Source of the DNA: Streptomyces sp. WMMB 322
GTDB lineage: Bacteria; Actinomycetota; Actinomycetes; Streptomycetales; Streptomycetaceae
Reading direction: 5' to 3'
Length of the DNA: 64,000 bases
NCBI RefSeq assembly: GCF_900090145.1
Contig: NZ_FMHI01000002.1
Span: 372,001-436,000, forward strand
The stretch's first letter is position 1; each line of letters begins with the position of its first letter. Positions 59,641 to 64,000 of this stretch are shown one piece after another. The notes under the pieces were generated by a model. That model was not told the origin of the DNA. It ran no database searches and saw nothing but the letters and a program-made list of their open reading frames with translations. The position numbers and the translations under genes are program-made.

Positions 59641-59924
59641 AGGTTCCGCACCCCTTCCGGCACTTCGTAGAAGGTGGGGTGGCGGTAGGGCTTGTCGGCG
59701 GCGGGACCGAAGAACGGGTCCTTCTCGTCCGGCGAGGACGCCGTGATCTCGTGGGACGGCACGACCCACACGGAGACGCCCTCGGAGCGGCGCGTGTAGA
59801 GATCGCGCGCGTTGCGCAGCGCCATCTCCGCGTCGGGGGCGTGCAGGCTTCCGGCGTGCGTGTGCGACAGGCCGCGCCTGCTGCGTACGAACACCTCCCA
59901 GAGGGGCCAGTCCGTACCGCTCAT
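59637..59924 (-). CDS. paaB: Phenylacetyl-CoA epoxidase subunit PaaB
   Basis: This 95-residue protein [57 protein letters not shown] is typical PaaB, a small subunit that bridges PaaAC dimers. The start may be ATG 59924 (overlapping the paaA stop as TGATG) or GTG 59927 (GTGA). I used the ATG. Its end overlaps paaC by 4 bp, so all five subunits are coupled. Confidence 0.95.
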   Translation of the reverse strand: MSGTDWPLWEVFVRSRRGLSHTHAGSLHAPDAEMALRNARDLYTRRSEGVSVWVVPSHEITASSPDEKDPFFGPAADKPYRHPTFYEVPEGVRNL

Positions 59925-60943
59925 CACGCGCTCACCGCCGTCTCCGTCAGGTCCGCTTCCCGCACCCTGCCACGGGCCGGGGACGCGTGCTTCGCCGCGT
60001 ACGCCGCCGCGGCATCACGTACCCAGGCGCCGTTCTCGTGGGCCTCGCGGCGGCGGCGCAGCCGCTCCTCGTTGCACGGCCCGTTGCCCTTGAGTACCTG
60101 GCGGAACTCCTCCCAGTCGATGGGGCCGAAGTCCCAGTGCCCTCGCGACTCGTTCCAGCTCAGCTGCGGGTCGGGAAGGGTCAGGCCGAGCGCCTCCGCC
60201 TGCGGTACGCAGATGTCGACGAAGCGCTGGCGCAGCTCGTCGTTGGAGTGCCGCTTGATCTTCCACTCCATCGACTTGGCGCTGTGGGCGGACTCGTCGT
60301 CCGGCGGCCCGAACATCATCAGCGACGGCCACCACCAGCGGTCCACCGCGTCCTGCGCCATGGCGTGCTGTGCCTCGGTACCCCGGCTCAGCGCCAGCAG
60401 CAGCTCGAAGCCCTGCCGCTGGTGGAAGGACTCCTCCTTGCAGATGCGGATCATCGCCCGCGCGTACGGCCCGTAGGAACAGCGGCACAGCGGCACCTGG
60501 TTGGTGATCGCGGCGCCGTCGACGAGCCAGCCGATCGCGCCCACGTCGGCCCACGTCAGCGTCGGGTAGTTGAAGATCGAGGAGTACTTCTGGCGGCCCG
60601 AGTGGAGCTTGTCGAGCAGCTCGTCGCGGCTGGTGCCCAGCGTCTCGGCCGCGCTGTAGAGATACAGGCCGTGCCCCGCCTCGTCCTGCACCTTGGCCAT
60701 GAGGATGGCCTTGCGGCGCAGCGAGGGCGCCCGCGTGATCCAGTTCGCCTCGGGCTGCATGCCGATGATCTCGGAGTGCGCATGCTGGGCCATCTGACGG
60801 ACGAGCGTGCTGCGGTAGTCGTCCGGCATCCAGTCGCGCGGCTCGATCCGCTCGTCCGCGGCGATGGCGCCGTCGAAGGCCGCGAGCGGCTCCGCCGGCT
60901 CTCCGGCGGCCTGCCCGCCCTCGCCGAGCAGCACCGATGTCAT
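59924..60943 (-). CDS. paaA: Phenylacetyl-CoA epoxidase catalytic subunit PaaA
   Basis: This 339-residue diiron oxygenase has helices bearing ligands in [50 protein letters not shown] and [15 protein letters not shown] (E..E-x2-H pattern twice). It epoxidises the ring of phenylacetyl-CoA, the first committed step of aerobic phenylacetate breakdown. ATG 60943 starts the operon; the ORF upstream to 61021 is not conserved. No phenylacetate-CoA ligase or paaG/Z genes are in the window. A PaaR-type dyad lies 37 bp upstream. Confidence 0.96.
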   Translation of the reverse strand: MTSVLLGEGGQAAGEPAEPLAAFDGAIAADERIEPRDWMPDDYRSTLVRQMAQHAHSEIIGMQPEANWITRAPSLRRKAILMAKVQDEAGHGLYLYSAAETLGTSRDELLDKLHSGRQKYSSIFNYPTLTWADVGAIGWLVDGAAITNQVPLCRCSYGPYARAMIRICKEESFHQRQGFELLLALSRGTEAQHAMAQDAVDRWWWPSLMMFGPPDDESAHSAKSMEWKIKRHSNDELRQRFVDICVPQAEALGLTLPDPQLSWNESRGHWDFGPIDWEEFRQVLKGNGPCNEERLRRRREAHENGAWVRDAAAAYAAKHASPARGRVREADLTETAVSA

Positions 60944-60979
60944 CCCGACCCCCTTGCCGGCGGCCGAAGCCGCAATCCC

Positions 60980-60999
60980 AACCGACCGATCGTTCGGTT
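60980..60999. promoter_or_regulatory. PaaR-type operator before paaA
   Basis: AACCGACCGATCGTTCGGTT is a 20-bp palindrome with one mismatched base pair per arm. It lies 37-56 bp before paaA. This resembles the known actinobacterial PaaR (TetR-family) site that senses phenylacetyl-CoA. No PaaR gene is in the window. Confidence 0.75.
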
Positions 61000-61096
61000 C
61001 AATGGTGAGCTGAGGGCCCACAGGGTGTCAAGGCTCGATAATCTCTGGGGGTCGTATCGGCCGGCCGACGCATGAACGCGGGGAGCAGGGGAGGGC

Positions 61097-61936
61097 ATGG
61101 AGCCAGAAGAGCAGCAGGCGCCACATGCGGAGGCGCGGCCCCGGCCACCACGCGAGGGCGGGGCTCCCCCCGGGCGCTCCGGCCCCGAGGGTGGGGGTTC
61201 CACCAGGCCCGCCGGCCCCGAGGGCGGGGGTTCCACCGGGCCTGCCATGGCCGAGGACGGGGGTTCCACCGGGCCCGCCAGGGCCGAGAGGGAGGTTCCG
61301 GGCCCCGAGGGCCTCTCCCGGTTCGGCCGCGCGGTCGTGGCCGTGGCCGCGGCGGCGGTGGTCCTCGCGGTCGCCGTCCACCTCTCCATGGTCTTCCTGC
61401 ACGTGGCTCCCTCGAACACGCTCAGCAAGAAGCACGGGCAGGGCATAGACGACTACGTCTATCCCGAGTTCGAGCAGAACTGGAAGCTCTTCGCGCCCAA
61501 CCCGCTCCAGCAGAACATCGCCGTCCACGCGCGCGCCCGCGTCGCCAAGGACGACGGCACCTCCGAGACGACCGGCTGGGTCAACCTCTCGAAGATGGAC
61601 GGCGAGGCCATCGATCACAGCCTCGCCCCCAGCCACACCGTGCAGAACGAACTCCGCCGTGGCTGGGAGTTCTACCGCGGTTCCCACGACGACAAGGGCA
61701 AGCCCGTCGGCCTGCGCGGCGAACTGTCCGAGAGCTACATCAGGCGAATAGTCATGCTGCGCTTCGGGACCGAGCTCAACGGCGGAACCGTCGAGCGAAT
61801 ACAGGTCCGTTCCGCGACGACGCCCGTCGGTCCTCCCCCCTGGAGCAACGAGAAGACCGACTCGAAGACCGAATACCAGGTGCAGCCCTGGTGGCAGGTC
61901 GCCAGCGCGGACCTCCCGGGGGGCTGGGACAAGTGA
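61097..61936 (+). CDS. DUF5819-family membrane protein, SdpA-like context
   Basis: This 279-residue protein begins with a low-complexity repeat leader (residues about 25-65: GPEGGGSTRPAGPEGGGSTGPAMAEDGGSTGPA). One membrane helix follows (RAVVAVAAAAVVLAVAVHLSMVFLHVAP, about 77-104), then a conserved domain YVYPEFEQNWKLFAPNPLQQNIAVHARARV and LRFGTELNGGTVERIQVRS. FEQNWKLFAPNP is the strongest family mark. Coupled by GTGA to an HTTM protein, it resembles SdpA-SdpB pairs involved in making SDP-type peptide toxins. No SdpC-like peptide gene is visible within the window. Confidence 0.75.
   Translation: MEPEEQQAPHAEARPRPPREGGAPPGRSGPEGGGSTRPAGPEGGGSTGPAMAEDGGSTGPARAEREVPGPEGLSRFGRAVVAVAAAAVVLAVAVHLSMVFLHVAPSNTLSKKHGQGIDDYVYPEFEQNWKLFAPNPLQQNIAVHARARVAKDDGTSETTGWVNLSKMDGEAIDHSLAPSHTVQNELRRGWEFYRGSHDDKGKPVGLRGELSESYIRRIVMLRFGTELNGGTVERIQVRSATTPVGPPPWSNEKTDSKTEYQVQPWWQVASADLPGGWDK
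61175..61300. repeat. In-frame repeats encoding GGGSTGPA units
   Basis: Three to four imperfect copies of a 33-36-bp unit around GGGGGTTCCACC(A/G)GG encode a flexible Gly/Ser/Thr/Pro leader in the DUF5819 protein. Confidence 0.7.
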
Positions 61937-63273
61937 CGGAACTTCAGCGCACCCCTTCCGGGGAGCCCGCGGCCGCGACCGCGACGGAGGAGGAGAGCTT
62001 CGTCTCGCGCGGCCTCGCCCGGGTCACCGTGGAGGCCCTCGCCCCGTACCAGGCGGCGGTCGTGCGGATCGGCTTCGCCCTCACCTGGCTCTTCTTCCTG
62101 CTCCGCGAATTCCCGCACCGCCACGAGCTGTACGGGCCCGACGGCCCCTGGAGCTGGAAGCTGGCCGAGCGGCTGATCGAGTCCAACCACGCCTTCACCG
62201 TGCTCATGTGGTCCGACAGCACCGCGTGGTTCGAGTTCGTCTACGCGCTGGCCGTCGCCGCCAGCGTCGCGGTCGTCGTCGGCTGGCGCACGCGGACCGC
62301 GTCGGTCGTCTACATGGTCGGCGTGCTGACGCTTCAGAACCGCAGCGTCTTCATGGGCGACGGCGGCGACAACGTGATCCACCTGATGGCGATGTACGTG
62401 GTGCTCACGCGCTGCGCCCAGGTCTGGTCCCTCGATGCGCGGCGGCAGCGGAGGAAGGCGGCGGCCGGTACGTCCGGCGGTCCGCCCGCGCACGCCGGCG
62501 GTGACGTGACCGGTGTCGTGCTGTGGACCGTCTTCGGCGTGATCATGCTCGCGTCGACCGTGGCCGGAGGGCTCAGCATCGGCTGGGGCCTGTTCTTCTG
62601 GACGCTGTGGGCCGCGCAGGCCGCATGGTGGACGGTCAACCGCTACATGCCCGGCAGCGAGGCGCGGACCGTCTGCGACATGCTGGCCAACCTCGTGCAC
62701 AACGCGGCGCTGCTGGTCATCGTCGTGGAGGTCTGCCTGATCTATGCGACGGCGGGCTGGTACAAGATCCAGGGCTCCCGGTGGCAGGACGGCACCGCCG
62801 TCTACTACCCGATGAACCTGGACTACTTCTCGCCCTGGCCCGAGCTCAGCTCCTTCCTGGCCGCCAACGGCCTGCTGATACTGCTGATCACCTACGGCAC
62901 CGTCGCGGTCCAGGTGGCCTTCCCGTTCACGCTGTTCAACAGGCGCGTCAAGAACGCCCTGCTGGCCGCCATGATCGCGGAGCACATGAGCATCGCCGTG
63001 CTGCTCGGGCTGCCGTTCTTCTCCATGGCCATGATCGCGGCCGACGCCGTCTTCCTGCCGACCGTCGCCCTCGTCTGGCTCGGTCACCGCTTCGACGGCG
63101 GCCGACGCCGGGTGCTGGCCCGGCTGGCTCCCGGACGGGCAGCCGGGAACCGCAGCGGAGGCGGTCCGGGAGACGCCGACGACGGCGACGGTGGTGCCGA
63201 CGGTGCCGACGGCGGGACGTCCCCCGCTTCGGTACCTCAGCAGCGTAAGGACGACGGGGTGTCCGTACGCTGA
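61933..63273 (+). CDS. HTTM-domain membrane protein (SdpB-like)
   Basis: This 446-residue protein has about eight to ten membrane helices. Motifs YQAAVVRIGFALTWLFFLLREFPHRHELYGPDGPWSW, LTLQNRSVFMGDGGDNVIHLMAMYVVLTRCAQVWSLD and TAGWYKIQGSRWQDGTAVYYPMNLDYFSPW define the HTTM family, related to vitamin-K-dependent gamma-carboxylase. SdpB, required for maturing the B. subtilis SDP toxin, is of this type. GTG 61933 overlaps the DUF5819 stop. The tail (GPGDADDGDGGADGADGG) is low-complexity. Function is inferred from architecture only. Confidence 0.85.
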   Translation: MTELQRTPSGEPAAATATEEESFVSRGLARVTVEALAPYQAAVVRIGFALTWLFFLLREFPHRHELYGPDGPWSWKLAERLIESNHAFTVLMWSDSTAWFEFVYALAVAASVAVVVGWRTRTASVVYMVGVLTLQNRSVFMGDGGDNVIHLMAMYVVLTRCAQVWSLDARRQRRKAAAGTSGGPPAHAGGDVTGVVLWTVFGVIMLASTVAGGLSIGWGLFFWTLWAAQAAWWTVNRYMPGSEARTVCDMLANLVHNAALLVIVVEVCLIYATAGWYKIQGSRWQDGTAVYYPMNLDYFSPWPELSSFLAANGLLILLITYGTVAVQVAFPFTLFNRRVKNALLAAMIAEHMSIAVLLGLPFFSMAMIAADAVFLPTVALVWLGHRFDGGRRRVLARLAPGRAAGNRSGGGPGDADDGDGGADGADGGTSPASVPQQRKDDGVSVR

Positions 63274-63277
63274 CGCC

Positions 63278-64000
63278 ATGACCGCCGGAGACGAGACAGG
63301 GGCGGCCGACCCCTCCACGGGGCGCCGCGGCGTGCGCGCGGCCGAGTTGCTGCGGCAGTGGCGGGAACTCGCGGACGGCAGCGTGCTGCTGGACGGCTTC
63401 CATGCCCTCAAGCACGCACTGCGCTTCGGCGCGGGCGTCCCGCTCGCGCTGACGGAGGACCGCGCGGCGGTGCTCGCGCTCGCCGCCGACCTCGCGCCCG
63501 ATCTCACGGAGCCGATGAGCGGACTCCTGAGCGAGGTGCCGCCGGGAACGCTCAGCGGGCTGGTGCCGCGCCCCCACCCCACGGGCGTCGCGGCGCTGGC
63601 CGTACGCGGCAGCGGGCAGGTTCCGGACGTCCGCGCCGCACCCGTCGTCGTGCTCGACAACCCGCGCCATCTGGGCAACGTGGGGGCGGTGATCCGGCTC
63701 GCGGCGGGAGCCGGCGCGGCAGGGGTGTTCACCACCGGCACGGTCGACCCGTGGCATCCCAACGTGGTCAGGGCGAGCGCGGGACTGCACTTCGCGACAG
63801 CCGTAAGGCGGTGCGAACCCTCAGGTCTCCCGCCGGGTCCGCTCTACGCGCTCGACCCCGCCGGGCGGGACATCCGCGGTCTCGTGCTGCCCGACGACGC
63901 GCTCGTGGCGTTCGGGTCGGAGCGGCACGGGATCTCGGACGGGCTGCGGGATCGCGCCGATCACCTGGTGGCCCTGCCGATGCGGCCGCAGGTCTCCAGC
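63278..64000 (+). CDS. TrmH/SpoU-family RNA methyltransferase (C-terminus beyond the window)
   Basis: Starting at ATG 63278, 241 codons are open to the right edge. SpoU motifs are visible: motif 1 NPRHLGNVGAVIRLAAGAGAAGVFTTG (SAM/trefoil-knot Asn and Arg), motif 2 VAFGSERHGISDGLRDRA, and the beginning of motif 3 LPMRPQVSS, where the S-L-N of the knot would follow. The N-terminal 110 residues (LLRQWRELADGSVLLDGFHALKHALRFG) form the usual substrate-binding part. It probably 2'-O-methylates ribose in tRNA or rRNA. It starts 4 bp after the HTTM stop and may be co-transcribed. Confidence 0.9.
   Translation, partial: MTAGDETGAADPSTGRRGVRAAELLRQWRELADGSVLLDGFHALKHALRFGAGVPLALTEDRAAVLALAADLAPDLTEPMSGLLSEVPPGTLSGLVPRPHPTGVAALAVRGSGQVPDVRAAPVVVLDNPRHLGNVGAVIRLAAGAGAAGVFTTGTVDPWHPNVVRASAGLHFATAVRRCEPSGLPPGPLYALDPAGRDIRGLVLPDDALVAFGSERHGISDGLRDRADHLVALPMRPQVSS

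Overview
The window is high-GC actinobacterial chromosome, most likely Streptomyces or a close relative. The grounds are GC-rich third codon positions, frequent GTG starts with GTGA/ATGA stop-start overlaps, a streptogrisin-type secreted protease, and dense stress, redox and gas-metabolism genes. I see no rRNA, tRNA, CRISPR array, insertion sequence or phage gene.

Layout. (1) 1-2162: arsenic locus (Acr3-type pump cut by the left edge, ArsR, ArsC), a PadR regulator and a DsrE-like protein. (2) 2199-5001: an APC amino-acid permease and a streptogrisin-like protease behind a long untranslated region with several hairpins. (3) 5282-11037: a stress block (Spo0M-like, TerB, TatA-like, GlsB/YeaQ-like, GH16-like, TerD) ending in a BlaI-family repressor and an M56 metalloprotease. 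Four copies of the dyad CTACA-N4-TGTAG occur only in this block, one before each of its putative transcription units. I read this as one BlaI/M56-controlled regulon and rate it the most interesting system here. (4) 11522-27108: a dormancy or low-oxygen-like block with universal stress proteins, an acyl-CoA synthetase/GNAT fusion, a CBS-BON protein, two single-domain cyclic-nucleotide-binding paralogues, a complete group 3b-type NAD(P)-linked [NiFe]-hydrogenase operon with its maturation protease, and a GH65 phosphorylase. (5) 27650-31564: an NhaA antiporter and two convergent, paralogous secreted beta-helix proteins sharing a 21-bp-stem terminator. (6) 31880-35799: a sulfide/persulfide module with two CstR-like repressors, an MBL-rhodanese enzyme, two rhodaneses and a TauE exporter, tied together by TACCC-N4-GGGTA operators. 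(7) 36148-39518: a ribbon-helix-helix regulator, a DUF4097 protein and a two-gene ABC exporter, behind an array of GGCGCCA dyads. (8) 39745-47828: a complete kdp potassium-uptake locus including kdpF and a 27-residue membrane peptide. (9) 48224-56877: a HemG-like flavodoxin, a fused 5-oxoprolinase, Hsp20, a second CBS-BON protein, an azoreductase/HxlR divergent pair, a J-domain-like protein and a rhodanese behind an 11-bp repeat array. (10) 57106-60943: the paaABCDE phenylacetyl-CoA epoxidase operon with a PaaR-type box. (11) 61097-64000: a DUF5819/HTTM membrane pair reminiscent of SdpA/SdpB, then a TrmH-family RNA methyltransferase cut by the right edge.

Taken together the region handles stress and gases: metalloid and sulfide detoxification, hydrogen oxidation, K+ scavenging and envelope stress. 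Many units keep their local repressor beside its own palindromic operators. Family assignments rest on motifs read by eye. Operator-regulator pairings are inferences from position and symmetry.
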